Translations under genes and position numbers: made by a program
Notes under the pieces: model-generated
Seen by the model: the letters and a program-made list of their open reading frames with translations, nothing else
Told to the model about the DNA's origin: nothing
Databases searched by the model: none
Assembly: GCA_944381535.1 (NCBI GenBank)
Contig: CALWLN010000104.1
Location: 1 to 47,566, forward strand
Direction of reading: 5' to 3'
DNA: 47,566 bases
DNA from: an uncultured Lachnospiraceae bacterium
Lineage (GTDB): Bacteria; Bacillota; Clostridia; Lachnospirales; Lachnospiraceae
Shown here: positions 8,426 through 16,786 of the stretch, one piece after another
How positions within the stretch are numbered: the stretch's first letter is position 1
Layout of the letters: each line of letters begins with the position of its first letter

Positions 8426-9625
8426 GTTGGCTGCCGCCACGCCGGGAAGCTCCTTGCCCTCCAAAAACTCCAGGGAAGCGCCCCCGCCGGTGGAGATGTG
8501 AGTCATCTTGTCACCGAACCCAAGCTGATTTACGGCCGCCGCGGAATCTCCGCCGCCGATGATGGTGGTAGCGTCGGTCTCTGCCAGAGCCTTGGCAACC
8601 GCGATGGTTCCCTTTGCCAGGATAGGATTCTCAAATACGCCCATGGGGCCGTTCCATACAACGGTCTTAGCGGACTTCACAGCGTCCGCGTAAATCTTGG
8701 CCGTCTCGGTGCCGATGTCAAGACCCATCTGGTCTGCGGGCATTTCGTCCACAGATACGTTGACAACCGGAATTTCCGCATCAATGGGGCTGGGGAAAGA
8801 AGTACTGCAGACGGTGTCCACCGGAAGCAGAAGCTGCTTTCCGAGCTTTTCTGCCTTCTCGATCATTTCCCTGCAATACGCAAGCTTCTCGTCATCCACC
8901 AGAGACTTTCCTACCTCTTTGCCTTGGGCCTTTAAGAATGTGAAAGCCATGCCGCCGCCGATGATCAGCGTATCGCATTTCTCCAGCAGATTGGAGATCA
9001 CATTCAATTTGTCGGCCACCTTTGCTCCGCCTAAGATAGCTACAAAGGGACGTACCGGATTCTCAACGGCATTTCCCAGGAAGTCGATTTCCTTCTGCAT
9101 CAGATAACCAACCGCCGCGGTATCCACCAATGAGGCAACACCCACGTTGGAGCAGTGAGCCCGGTGCGCGGTTCCGAAGGCGTCGTTTACGAAAATATCG
9201 CAGAGGGAAGCCAGATCCTTGCTGAAGGCCTCGCCGTTCTTGGTTTCTTCCGCGCGATAACGGGTATTCTCAAGAAGTACCACATCCCCGTCCTTCATGG
9301 CTTCCACAGCGGCTCTGGCGTTAGGTCCTACCACCTCGTTGTCAGGAGCGAATTTCACCTCCTGGCCCAGAAGCTCGGAGAGACGCGCGGCCACCGGCGC
9401 AAGAGAAAGCTCCGGCTTTGGCTCTCCCTTGGGCTTGCCAAGGTGGGAGCAGAGGATTACCTTTCCACCGTCGGCGATTAATTTCTTGATGGTGGGAAGT
9501 GCCGCCACCAGACGATTCTCGTCAGTGATCTTGCCGTCCTTCAAGGGCACGTTAAAATCGCACCTTACCAGTACGCGTTTTCCTTTTACGTTGATGTCGT
9601 CTATGGACAATTTATTTAAAGACAT
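8390..9625 (-). CDS. pgk: Phosphoglycerate kinase
   Basis: 411 residues. Makes ATP from 1,3-bisphosphoglycerate. The N-terminal substrate motif is [11 protein letters not shown], with SHLGKPKG and ENTRYR downstream. Nucleotide-domain motifs include [27 protein letters not shown] and the Gly-rich GGGDSAAA and [18 protein letters not shown]. The start is MSLNKLSID at 9625, behind a GGAGGAAAAA ribosome site, rather than an upstream in-frame ATG at 9670. The normal family end is about ELPGVAALNDK; here the chain runs on as [12 protein letters not shown], encoded by the repeat at 8313-8425. The active site should be unaffected. Confidence 0.97.
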   Translation of the reverse strand: MSLNKLSIDDINVKGKRVLVRCDFNVPLKDGKITDENRLVAALPTIKKLIADGGKVILCSHLGKPKGEPKPELSLAPVAARLSELLGQEVKFAPDNEVVGPNARAAVEAMKDGDVVLLENTRYRAEETKNGEAFSKDLASLCDIFVNDAFGTAHRAHCSNVGVASLVDTAAVGYLMQKEIDFLGNAVENPVRPFVAILGGAKVADKLNVISNLLEKCDTLIIGGGMAFTFLKAQGKEVGKSLVDDEKLAYCREMIEKAEKLGKQLLLPVDTVCSTSFPSPIDAEIPVVNVSVDEMPADQMGLDIGTETAKIYADAVKSAKTVVWNGPMGVFENPILAKGTIAVAKALAETDATTIIGGGDSAAAVNQLGFGDKMTHISTGGGASLEFLEGKELPGVAAANDRPEALSESEP

Positions 9626-9653
9626 GATTTTTCCTCCATTTTTCAGTAATGAT

Positions 9654-9682
9654 AAAAGGGTCCGGTCCAAAAGACCGGACCC
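9654..9682 (-). terminator. Hairpin with U-run between gap and pgk
   Basis: Arms GGGTCCGGTC / GACCGGACCC (9658-9667 and 9673-9682) form a 10-bp stem with a 5-nt loop. On the minus strand it is followed by TTTTATC. It sits between two co-directional genes, so it probably makes gap the most abundant part of the operon message. Confidence 0.78.
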
Positions 9683-9718
9683 CTGCTTGGGCTTTCGTGA
9701 AACGAATTGCCAGGCGTC

Positions 9719-10735
9719 TTAAGCTAACTCAGAGAAGTATTTGATGGTACGAACCATCTGAGAAGTATAGCTGTTCTCATTGTCATACCAGGAAACAACC
9801 TGAACCTCATATAAACCATCGGCAATCTTGCAAACCATGGTCTGTGTTGCGTCAAACAGAGAACCATAGGTCATTCCGATAACGTCGGAGGATACGATCT
9901 CGTCCTCATTGTAGCCGTAGGACTCGTTGGCCGCAGCCTTCATGGCGGCGTTGATACCCTCAACGGTCACTTCATCCTTCTTGACAACTGCGGTCAGGAT
10001 AGTGGTAGAACCGGTGGGAACCGGAACACGCTGAGCGGAACCGATCAGCTTGCCGTTCAGCTCAGGGATAACCAGGCCGATAGCCTTCGCAGCACCGGTG
10101 CTGTTAGGAACGATGTTGATGGCAGCCGCGCGGCTTCTTCTCAGATCACCCTTTCTCTGAGGTCCGTCCAGGGTCATCTGGTCGCCTGTGTAAGCATGGA
10201 TGGTAGCCATGATACCGGACTGGATGGGCGCGTACTTGTTCAGGGCGTCCGCCATGGGAGCCAAGCAGTTGGTGGTGCAGGAAGCTGCGGAAATGATGGT
10301 ATCCTCAGCCTTCAGGGTGGTGTGATTGGTGTTGTATACGATTGTCGGAAGATCATTTCCTGCGGGAGCAGAGATAACAACCTTGCGAGCGCCGGCATTG
10401 ATGTGTGCCTGAGCCTTTGCCTTGGAGGTGTAGAATCCGGAGCACTCCAGAACTACGTCTACCTTCAGTTCACCCCAGGGGCAATTGTTTGCGTCCGGGA
10501 ATGCGTAAATCTTGATTTCTTTTCCGTCAACAGTGATGGAATCTTCGCCAGAGGTCACTTTGTCAGCCAATGCGTATTTTCCCTGAGAAGAATCATACTT
10601 CAACAGGTGCGCCAGCATCTTGGGGCTTGTCAAATCGTTGATTGCTACTACCTCATAGCCTTCCGCGCCGAACATCTGACGGAAAGCCAGACGGCCGATA
10701 CGTCCGAAACCGTTAATTGCTACTCTTACTGCCAT
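9719..10735 (-). CDS. gap: Glyceraldehyde-3-phosphate dehydrogenase, type I
   Basis: 338 residues. NAD-dependent oxidation and phosphorylation of glyceraldehyde-3-phosphate. The Rossmann motif [10 protein letters not shown] is at the N-terminus, with the acidic residue of INDL fitting NAD rather than NADP use. The catalytic Cys is in [19 protein letters not shown] and the C-terminal [13 protein letters not shown] are typical. The first of two possible ATGs (10741) is only 2 nt from AGGAGG, while the second (10735) is 8 nt away, so I use 10735. It is the first gene of the glycolytic operon, with a clear promoter at 10814-10842. Confidence 0.98.
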   Translation of the reverse strand: MAVRVAINGFGRIGRLAFRQMFGAEGYEVVAINDLTSPKMLAHLLKYDSSQGKYALADKVTSGEDSITVDGKEIKIYAFPDANNCPWGELKVDVVLECSGFYTSKAKAQAHINAGARKVVISAPAGNDLPTIVYNTNHTTLKAEDTIISAASCTTNCLAPMADALNKYAPIQSGIMATIHAYTGDQMTLDGPQRKGDLRRSRAAAINIVPNSTGAAKAIGLVIPELNGKLIGSAQRVPVPTGSTTILTAVVKKDEVTVEGINAAMKAAANESYGYNEDEIVSSDVIGMTYGSLFDATQTMVCKIADGLYEVQVVSWYDNENSYTSQMVRTIKYFSELA

Positions 10736-10813
10736 TTTCATTTCCTCCTAAGATTGAATTTGGATTGATTTGTTTTGGGTGCCACTTTCTGGAAGTATAC
10801 CCAATCTTCTTAT

Positions 10814-10842
10814 ATTTTACCTAATAAACCCTCAAAATTCAA
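10814..10842 (-). promoter_or_regulatory. Promoter of the gap-pgk-tpiA-gpmI operon
   Basis: Minus strand TTGAAT, 17-nt spacer, TAAAAT, giving a leader of about 70 nt before gap. No clear CggR- or Rex-like operator was identified by eye. Confidence 0.62.
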
Positions 10843-10951
10843 TAGTGATTTTTATGCTTTTTTATCTTTGTTAATTTTTTCACCATTTTAAGGTCCTTCC
10901 GGGGCTTTTCAATCACATTTTACAAGGTTTTTCCTCCCTCTCCACCGGTTT

Positions 10952-10980
10952 TTGACAAATTAATGCATTTGTGCTATAGT
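10952..10980 (+). promoter_or_regulatory. Promoter of the histidinol-phosphatase gene
   Basis: Plus strand consensus TTGACA, 17-nt spacer, TATAGT, about 85 nt before the ATG at 11067. It is divergent from the gap promoter, about 110 bp away. Confidence 0.78.
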
Positions 10981-11066
10981 ACCATGTGTCAATTATACAA
11001 AGGATAGTCCTTTTTCTTGTATAATTTGTTTTTGTTTTGGATATTTGTGTGAAGGAGAGATTACGC

Positions 11067-11870
11067 ATGCTTTGGGACACACACATGCACTCACATTTTT
11101 CCGGGGACAGCAACGCAACCCCGGAATCCATGATCGAAGCCGCCAGGAAGATAGGGCTGAATGGTCTTTGTTTTACGGACCATCTGGATTTGGATTACCT
11201 GGGCGGCTCTGAATTATTCATTGTGGATTTTGACAAATATATCCCCAAGATGAGGGAGCTGACCGCCCGCTACGAGGGCGTCTTTCCCATCCATACCGGC
11301 ATCGAGCTGGGCTTACAGCCTCATCTGGCCCCCCGGCTTACCCAGGTGCTTCGCGCCTACGATTTCGACTTTGTCATCGGCTCCACACATATGGTTCACG
11401 GCCTGGACCCCTATTATCCGGGCTACTTTGACAACCGTACGGAGGAGGAAGGCTACCGGGAATATTTTACCGCCACCCTGGAAAATATTGCCGCCTTCGA
11501 CGGCTTCGACGTCTACGGTCATATCGACTACGTGGTGCGCTACGGCCCCAACAAAAACAAATTCTATTCCTATGAAAAATATACCGACGTCATCGACGAG
11601 ATATTGAGAACCTTGATTGACAAGGGAAAGGGAATCGAGATTAACACCGGCGGTTTCAAGGCGGGGCTGGGCCATCCAAATCCCACGGAGGCCATTTTAA
11701 AGCGGTACCGGGAGCTTGGCGGCGAGATCATCACCGTGGGCGCGGACGCCCATGCGCCGGAGCACGTAGGATACGCCTTTGACAAGGTGCCAGGAATCCT
11801 GAAGGAGGCTGGTTTTAAGTATTATACGGTATTTAAGGGGCGCAAGCCCAAGTTTCTGCCGCTGCCTTAA
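11067..11870 (+). CDS. hisJ: PHP-type histidinol-phosphatase (HisJ family)
   Basis: 267-residue PHP-domain metallophosphatase, expected to remove phosphate from histidinol phosphate in histidine synthesis. Metal-binding motifs are DTHMHSHFSGD at the N-terminus, CFTDHLD, GIELGL, GSTHMVHG, YGHIDYVVRYG and the C-terminal GADAHAPEHVG. The start at 11067 has GAAGGAGAG at the proper distance and begins MLWDTHMHSHFS, as in the family; an in-frame ATG at 11037 is not needed. No other his genes are nearby, so a different phosphoester substrate cannot be excluded. Confidence 0.87.
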   Translation: MLWDTHMHSHFSGDSNATPESMIEAARKIGLNGLCFTDHLDLDYLGGSELFIVDFDKYIPKMRELTARYEGVFPIHTGIELGLQPHLAPRLTQVLRAYDFDFVIGSTHMVHGLDPYYPGYFDNRTEEEGYREYFTATLENIAAFDGFDVYGHIDYVVRYGPNKNKFYSYEKYTDVIDEILRTLIDKGKGIEINTGGFKAGLGHPNPTEAILKRYRELGGEIITVGADAHAPEHVGYAFDKVPGILKEAGFKYYTVFKGRKPKFLPLP

Positions 11871-11908
11871 AAATACTTTGCCAAAATAAAATCATAAGGA
11901 GAGGGAAC

Positions 11909-13150
11909 ATGGGTTTAAGAGAAGATGCCGACAATATCATCCATGCTTCCATTCAAGCGGTCTTACCTGATGAAGCAGTTTCAAAAGCGTTACAGGGAAA
12001 GTCCTTTGGAAATGGAAATTTATATATGGTAGCTGTCGGAAAAGCCGCATGGCAGATGGCATACACTGCGTCAAAAATTTTAAACGATCGGTTAAAGGCC
12101 GGTGTGGTAGTTACAAAATATGGTCACGTTCAAGGACAGTTATCAAGAACACAGTGTTTTGAGGCCGGACACCCTGTACCGGATGAAAATTCCTTTATTG
12201 GGACTCAAGCGGCTTTGACTCTGGTAGAACATCTGACCCCGGAAGATACCGTATTATTTCTTCTGTCAGGGGGCGGATCCGCCCTATTTGAAAAACCTTT
12301 GGTTTCCGGAGCAGAACTCTCCAGCATCACCAGACAGCTTTTAGCTTGTGGCGCAAATATCACAGAAATGAACACCATCCGCAAGCGCCTTTCCGCTGTA
12401 AAGGGCGGGCGTTTCGCCAATGCATGTAAACCGGCTCAGGTATTCAGCATCGTACTCAGCGATATTTTAGGCAACCCCCTTGATATGATTGCGTCAGGGC
12501 CAACATATCCGGATTCCTCCACCTGTGAAAACGCGTTAAATATTGCAAGAAAATATCAATTAAAGCTAAGCGACCATGCACGGAAGCTTCTACAGACGGA
12601 AACCCCGAAGACTCTGGATAATGTTGAGACCCTCATTACAGGAAGCGTCAGTAATCTATGTCAGGCTGCTGCCACCGCATGCCAGGAGCTTGGATATAAG
12701 CCCTTTATTTTAACGGATCAGCTAACCTGCGAGGCCAGGGAAGCAGGAGCTTTTCTGTCAGCGATCGCAAAAACCTGGCAACACACCAAGAAAAGCCTTG
12801 CCTTTATCGCAGGCGGTGAAACAGTCGTACACTTGACCGGACAGGGAAAAGGCGGACGAAATCAGGAAATTGCCCTTGCGGCAGCAGAAGGTTTATCTCA
12901 TTTGACCGATACGGCCCTTTTCAGCCTGGGAAGCGATGGAACGGACGGCCCCACTGACGCGGCTGGTGGTTACTGTGATACAAACACTAAGACACTGCTG
13001 AAGCAGCAAGGTATATCCATCTACGAGACCTTACAAAACAATGACGCTTATCACGCATTGGAGAAAACAGGAGGCCTGATTTTGACAGGCGCCACAGGAA
13101 CTAATGTAAATGACGTGACTGTGTTGCTCATCCGTCGAAACGCCTGCTAA
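11909..13150 (+). CDS. Glycerate 2-kinase, type II (DUF4147/MOFRL family)
   Basis: 413 residues. Expected to phosphorylate D-glycerate to 2-phosphoglycerate, feeding glycolysis below GpmI. The N-terminal DUF4147 half contains VAVGKAAWQMA, GHPVPDENS and LLSGGGSALFEKP. The C-terminal MOFRL half contains FIAGGETVVHLTG, GKGGRNQEIALAAA and GSDGTDGPTDAAGG, the classical signature. AGGAGAGGG precedes the ATG. It follows the PHP gene by 38 nt without an obvious new promoter. It uses more AT-ending codons (TTA, AAA, ATA) than the flanking genes, a mild hint of separate origin. Confidence 0.9.
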   Translation: MGLREDADNIIHASIQAVLPDEAVSKALQGKSFGNGNLYMVAVGKAAWQMAYTASKILNDRLKAGVVVTKYGHVQGQLSRTQCFEAGHPVPDENSFIGTQAALTLVEHLTPEDTVLFLLSGGGSALFEKPLVSGAELSSITRQLLACGANITEMNTIRKRLSAVKGGRFANACKPAQVFSIVLSDILGNPLDMIASGPTYPDSSTCENALNIARKYQLKLSDHARKLLQTETPKTLDNVETLITGSVSNLCQAAATACQELGYKPFILTDQLTCEAREAGAFLSAIAKTWQHTKKSLAFIAGGETVVHLTGQGKGGRNQEIALAAAEGLSHLTDTALFSLGSDGTDGPTDAAGGYCDTNTKTLLKQQGISIYETLQNNDAYHALEKTGGLILTGATGTNVNDVTVLLIRRNAC

Positions 13151-13338
13151 TTTATTATCACAGATATGCCATTTGGAATAACAATGGTCCTTCCGTCCCT
13201 CCCCAGCAGCTTTCTTGCCAGGGCAATGGCTTCCGCAAGAGTCTCACAACACTCCATTTTCATGTCCGGAATGATAGGACAGGTGAGAAATCCTTCCCCA
13301 TAAGGTATCCGTATTGTGTGATTCTGTTCTTCTCTCAT
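13147..13338 (-). CDS. 63-residue ORF, possibly a shrunken remnant of a LarA-like (DUF2088) gene
   Basis: The ORF has a GAGGGAG ribosome site just before its ATG and overlaps the end of the glycerate kinase gene by 4 nt, tail to tail. The N-terminus, IRIPYGEGFLTCPIIP, resembles the first strand pair of nickel-pincer lactate racemase LarA. The C-terminus, TLAEAIALARKLLGRDGRTI followed by VIPNGISV, resembles LarA's last helix and strand. About 350 middle residues would be missing. So it is either a deletion remnant or an unrelated small protein. The resemblance is from memory, not from an alignment. Confidence 0.45.
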   Translation of the reverse strand: MREEQNHTIRIPYGEGFLTCPIIPDMKMECCETLAEAIALARKLLGRDGRTIVIPNGISVIIN

Positions 13339-13387
13339 ACCTCTCCCTCACTTATTATATTTTAAACGCCTTCATATCCGGTGTCAA

Positions 13388-14485
13388 CTACCGGATCGTT
13401 CCTCCGCCCACTACAATATCATCCTGATAAAACACCACGGCCTGTCCCGGCGTGATAGCTCGCACCGGCTCGTCAAAGATACATTCCGCCAGATCCTCGC
13501 CGACTAGCCGCACCCGGCAGGGCGCGCCCCTGTGGCCGTAGCGAATCTTGGCATTTACCGCAAGCCCCGGACTCTCCGGGCCATAATCGTTTAAATTCTC
13601 AATGGCCATCAGATTCAGCCTATCCGCTCTTAAAACAGTTCCGAATACATCCTTATCCTCACCAATGACCACCTCGTTGGTCTCCGGGCGGATTTCCGTC
13701 ACGAAAACCGGATGCCCCAGAGCAAGCCCCAGCTTCTTGCGCTGGCCCACCGTGTAGTGGGTGATTCCTTTGTGCCTGCCCAGAACCGTCCCGTCCGCCG
13801 TGACAAAATTCCCCTGGGGAGGCACCTGCTCCGGCACCTCCTTATTGATAAAACCGGCATAATCATTATCCGGGATAAAGCAGATTTCCTGGCTGTCCGG
13901 CTTATTGGCGGCGCAAAGCCCAATTTTCTCCGCTATGGAGCGTATTTCTTCCTTGGTATACTCTCCCACCGGCATTAAGGTGTGAGCCAGCTGAAACTGG
14001 GTCAGATTATACAGGGCATAGGTCTGATCCTTGGCCGCCGTGGCCGAGGCCTTCAGGGCATACCGGCCATTGGGAAGCCTTGTCACTCTGGCGTAATGGC
14101 CGGTGGCAATGTAGTCCGCGCCGATGTCCATGCCGCGCTTTAAGAGAGACTCCCATTTTACATACCGGTTGCAGGCAATGCAGGGATTGGGGGTCCTTCC
14201 TTTTAAATATTCCTCCACAAAGTAGTCCATGACCCGCTCTTTGAATTCCTTCTTGAAATTCATCACATAATAGGGAATTTCAAGGGCCGACGCCACCCGG
14301 CGGGCGTCCTCCACGGCGCTTAAGCCGCAGCAGCCGCCGTTTTCCTCCTGGATGGCCGCCTCCTCGTCCTGCCAGATCTGCATGGTGACGCCGATAACGT
14401 CATAGCCCTGCTCCTTTAAAAGATACGCCGCCACGGAGGAATCCACGCCGCCGGACATGCCTACCACGACTTTTTTCTTCGACAT
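13388..14485 (-). CDS. mnmA: tRNA 2-thiouridylase MnmA
   Basis: 365 residues. ATP-dependent thiolation of U34 in Lys, Glu and Gln tRNAs, using sulfur relayed from a cysteine desulfurase. The PP-loop is [12 protein letters not shown]. The two catalytic cysteines lie in [14 protein letters not shown] and [27 protein letters not shown] and the C-terminal beta-barrel with [16 protein letters not shown] are all present. It starts 2 nt after iscU ends and is the last gene of iscR-iscS-iscU-mnmA, so sulfur donor, scaffold and thiolase are co-expressed. Confidence 0.97.
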   Translation of the reverse strand: MSKKKVVVGMSGGVDSSVAAYLLKEQGYDVIGVTMQIWQDEEAAIQEENGGCCGLSAVEDARRVASALEIPYYVMNFKKEFKERVMDYFVEEYLKGRTPNPCIACNRYVKWESLLKRGMDIGADYIATGHYARVTRLPNGRYALKASATAAKDQTYALYNLTQFQLAHTLMPVGEYTKEEIRSIAEKIGLCAANKPDSQEICFIPDNDYAGFINKEVPEQVPPQGNFVTADGTVLGRHKGITHYTVGQRKKLGLALGHPVFVTEIRPETNEVVIGEDKDVFGTVLRADRLNLMAIENLNDYGPESPGLAVNAKIRYGHRGAPCRVRLVGEDLAECIFDEPVRAITPGQAVVFYQDDIVVGGGTIR

Positions 14486-14487
14486 AC

Positions 14488-14925
14488 TTAATATTCCTCG
14501 TCCTCTTCTTCCTCGCTGATGTCAGACTTGGGCTTTTCAAGACCATCGATTTTGATACCGTTCTTCTCCGCGTAATCCCAGAGGGCCGCGTGAATGGCCT
14601 CCTCTGCCAGCAGGGAACAGTGTACCTTAACCGGAGGAAGCCCGTCCAGAGCTTCCATCACCGCTTTGTTGGTTACCTCCAGGGCTTCCTGAATGGTCTT
14701 ACCCTTCACCAGTTCGGTAGCCATGCTGCTGGTAGCCACAGCCGCGCCGCAGCCGAAGGTCTTGAATTTCACATCCTGAATGATTCCATTGTCGTCAATA
14801 TCCAAAAACATCCGCATGATGTCGCCGCATTTTGCGTTTCCCACGGTGCCCACGCCGCTGGCGTTTTCTATCTCTCCCATATTTCTCGGGTTTTTAAAAT
14901 GGTCCATTACTTTTTCACTATACAT
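14488..14925 (-). CDS. iscU: Fe-S cluster scaffold protein IscU/NifU-type
   Basis: 145 residues. Scaffold on which [2Fe-2S]/[4Fe-4S] clusters are built before transfer. The three cluster cysteines are in [16 protein letters not shown] and [15 protein letters not shown], with the conserved Asp after the first. The C-terminus is extended by an acidic tail ([12 protein letters not shown]), common in clostridial NifU-like proteins. A good GGAGGAA ribosome site precedes [10 protein letters not shown]. It lies between iscS and mnmA. Confidence 0.95.
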   Translation of the reverse strand: MYSEKVMDHFKNPRNMGEIENASGVGTVGNAKCGDIMRMFLDIDDNGIIQDVKFKTFGCGAAVATSSMATELVKGKTIQEALEVTNKAVMEALDGLPPVKVHCSLLAEEAIHAALWDYAEKNGIKIDGLEKPKSDISEEEEDEEY

Positions 14926-14947
14926 CGCAAATTCCTCCTAAGCTCTG

Positions 14948-16135
14948 TTATTTCTTTGCGTTCTTCTTCATAAAGTCCTCGTACAGAGGCGACATCTCCC
15001 GTAGCTTCGCCACAATCTTCTTCACCGCCTCTACGGTCACATCAATATCCTCTTTGGTAGTATCCGCTCCCAGGGTCAGCCGCAGAGAGCCATGGGCAAT
15101 CTCATGGGGCAGGCCGATGGCCAAAAGCACATGGGAGGGGTCTAAGGAGCCCGAGGTACAGGCCGATCCGGAAGAGCCGCAGATGCCCCCCATATCCAGC
15201 ATGATCAGCAGGGACTCTCCCTCGATAAACTGAAAGCAGAAGCTGGCATTGTTGGGAAGCCGGTTCTCCCTGGGACCGTTCACTCTGCTGAAGGGAACCT
15301 CCTTCAATATCCGGCTCATCAGATAATCCCGAAGCTCCCGCTCCCTGGCGGCGCGTTCCTCCATGGTGGAAAGGGCTAGTTCCACGGCCTTTCCCATGCC
15401 CACGATACCGGTGACGTTCTCGGTTCCGGCCCGGCGCTTCCGCTCCTGAGCGCCGCCGTGAATGAAGGAACGGATTTTCACGCCCTTGCGGATATAGAGA
15501 AATCCGATGCCCTTGGGACCATTGAGCTTATGGCCGCTGGCGCTTAACATATCAATATTCATCTCATCCACGTTTATGGGTACCTGGCCGAAGGCCTGTA
15601 CGGCGTCGGTGTGGAACAAAATGCCGTGTTCCTTCGCGATTTTCCCAATCTCTGCCACAGGCTCGATGGTGCCGATCTCGTTGTTGGCAAGCATGATGGT
15701 GATCAATATGGTAGTGGGCCGGATGGCTGCCTTTAACTGTTCAAGCTTCACCATGCCCTGTTCGTCCACATCCAGGTAAGTCACCTCAAAGCCGTTCTTC
15801 TCCAGATACTGGCAGGTGTGCAGCACCGCATGGTGCTCGATCTTGGAGGTTATGATATGGTTGCCCTTGTCCCGGTAGGCCTCGGCCGTGGCCTTGATGG
15901 CCCAGTTATCCGCCTCGCTTCCCCCTGCCGTAAAATAGATTTCGTTGTCCCTGGCTCCCAGCGCGTTCGCAATGGTCTCCCTAGCTTTGGTAATGGCCTC
16001 CTTGCTCTTTGCCCCAAATTCGTAAATGCTGGACGCATTTCCGTAATACTCCGTAAAATAGGGAAGCATCGCCTCCACGACCTCCGGAGCTGTCCGGGTG
16101 GTGGCCGCATTATCCAGATAAATCATTTTCTTCAT
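14948..16135 (-). CDS. iscS: Cysteine desulfurase IscS/NifS
   Basis: 395 residues. PLP enzyme that takes sulfur from cysteine for Fe-S cluster assembly and tRNA thiolation. The N-terminus is IYLDNAATT; HHAVLHTC and HTDAVQAFGQ are PLP-site motifs; the Schiff-base lysine is in SASGHKLNGPKG. The sulfur-carrying Cys sits in the flexible loop SSGSACTSGSLDPSHVL. The ATG at 16135 lies 6 nt after GAGGTG; the frame extends 9 nt further to a GTG that would run into the ribosome site. It is 11 nt downstream of iscR. Confidence 0.96.
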   Translation of the reverse strand: MKKMIYLDNAATTRTAPEVVEAMLPYFTEYYGNASSIYEFGAKSKEAITKARETIANALGARDNEIYFTAGGSEADNWAIKATAEAYRDKGNHIITSKIEHHAVLHTCQYLEKNGFEVTYLDVDEQGMVKLEQLKAAIRPTTILITIMLANNEIGTIEPVAEIGKIAKEHGILFHTDAVQAFGQVPINVDEMNIDMLSASGHKLNGPKGIGFLYIRKGVKIRSFIHGGAQERKRRAGTENVTGIVGMGKAVELALSTMEERAARERELRDYLMSRILKEVPFSRVNGPRENRLPNNASFCFQFIEGESLLIMLDMGGICGSSGSACTSGSLDPSHVLLAIGLPHEIAHGSLRLTLGADTTKEDIDVTVEAVKKIVAKLREMSPLYEDFMKKNAKK

Positions 16136-16146
16136 CTTATTCACCT

Positions 16147-16581
16147 CTATATTTGATTTGCTGTTTCACTCTCTCTCACCAATTCGCCGATAAAAATTCC
16201 GTCCACAGCCTCATTGATACTGTCGTTGATCCGCTTCCAGACAATCTTGCTGACACAGGTGTCGGACCCGGCGCAGTGAACCTCCTTGCCGGAATCGATG
16301 GCCGCGCAATCCACCGGGGTCAGATCCCCTTCCAGCGCCCGGAGCACATCGCCCACGGAAATCTCATCCGCCGGCCTGGCCAAACGATAACCGCCGCCGC
16401 ACCCCCGCACGCTCTTCACCAGCCCGGCTTTCTTAAGCTTCGCCATAAGCTGTTCCAGATAATTTAGAGATATTTCCTGGCGGGCGGCAATGCTGGTCAG
16501 AGAAACCGGTTCCTCCTTGCCCCACACCGCCAAATCGATAAAGGCCCGGAGGCCGTACCTGCCTTTTGTAGATAACTTCAT
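16147..16581 (-). CDS. iscR: Rrf2-family Fe-S cluster regulator IscR
   Basis: 144-residue winged-helix transcription factor. N-terminal MKLSTKGRYGLRAFIDLA and ARQEISLNYLEQLMAKLKKA form the HTH; RGCGGGYRLAR is the wing. Three cysteines, Cys92, Cys103 and Cys109, are placed like the [2Fe-2S] ligands of IscR, though the first gap is 10 residues rather than 5. The start at 16581 has GAGGTGA at good distance. It heads the iscS-iscU-mnmA operon. An IscR-like operator lies just downstream of the predicted transcription start and a 42-bp palindrome lies in the leader, so autorepression is likely. Confidence 0.93.
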   Translation of the reverse strand: MKLSTKGRYGLRAFIDLAVWGKEEPVSLTSIAARQEISLNYLEQLMAKLKKAGLVKSVRGCGGGYRLARPADEISVGDVLRALEGDLTPVDCAAIDSGKEVHCAGSDTCVSKIVWKRINDSINEAVDGIFIGELVRESETANQI

Positions 16582-16608
16582 GTCTCTCACCTCTTTCGCT
16601 TGATGACA

Positions 16609-16650
16609 TGCTATAGTAAACGACAAATAAATTTGCCGTTTACTATAGCA
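16609..16650. promoter_or_regulatory. 42-bp near-perfect palindrome in the iscR leader
   Basis: The left arm begins TGCTATAGTAAACG and the right arm ends CGTTTACTATAGCA. Arms are 20 bp with one mismatch and a 2-nt centre. Each arm contains its own CTATAG. It lies 28 bp upstream of the iscR ATG and would form a long hairpin in the mRNA. It is either a DNA operator (two CTATAG sites about three helical turns apart) or an RNA structure controlling iscR translation; the sequence alone does not decide. Confidence 0.8.
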
Positions 16651-16674
16651 TATTTCGATTCTCATCGCCGAATT

Positions 16675-16691
16675 CCGAGTATTTTAGTCGG
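16675..16691 (-). promoter_or_regulatory. IscR type-1-like operator
   Basis: Minus strand reads CCGACTAAAATACTCGG. Against the core of the E. coli IscR type-1 consensus (YYGACTRWWWYAGTCRR, from memory) 16 of 17 positions fit. It begins about 9-10 nt after the predicted start of transcription, where bound IscR would block initiation or early elongation. Confidence 0.65.
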
Positions 16692-16706
16692 ATTTGATTC
16701 CTTCGT

Positions 16707-16735
16707 ATCATACCACGGGATTATAGTTCTGTCAA
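16707..16735 (-). promoter_or_regulatory. Promoter of iscR-iscS-iscU-mnmA
   Basis: Minus strand TTGACA, 17-nt spacer, TATGAT. Transcription should begin near 16700, leaving a leader of about 120 nt holding the operator and the palindrome. Confidence 0.8.
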
Positions 16736-16786
16736 GAGCATACGCATCATATATTTTTTTAAATGGTCAGACAGGAGATCCCATCT

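Noticed and set aside
11037-11066. Upstream ATG for the histidinol-phosphatase
   Set aside because: No ribosome site before it, and the family begins at the HMHSH segment; the ATG at 11067 has GAAGGAGAG.
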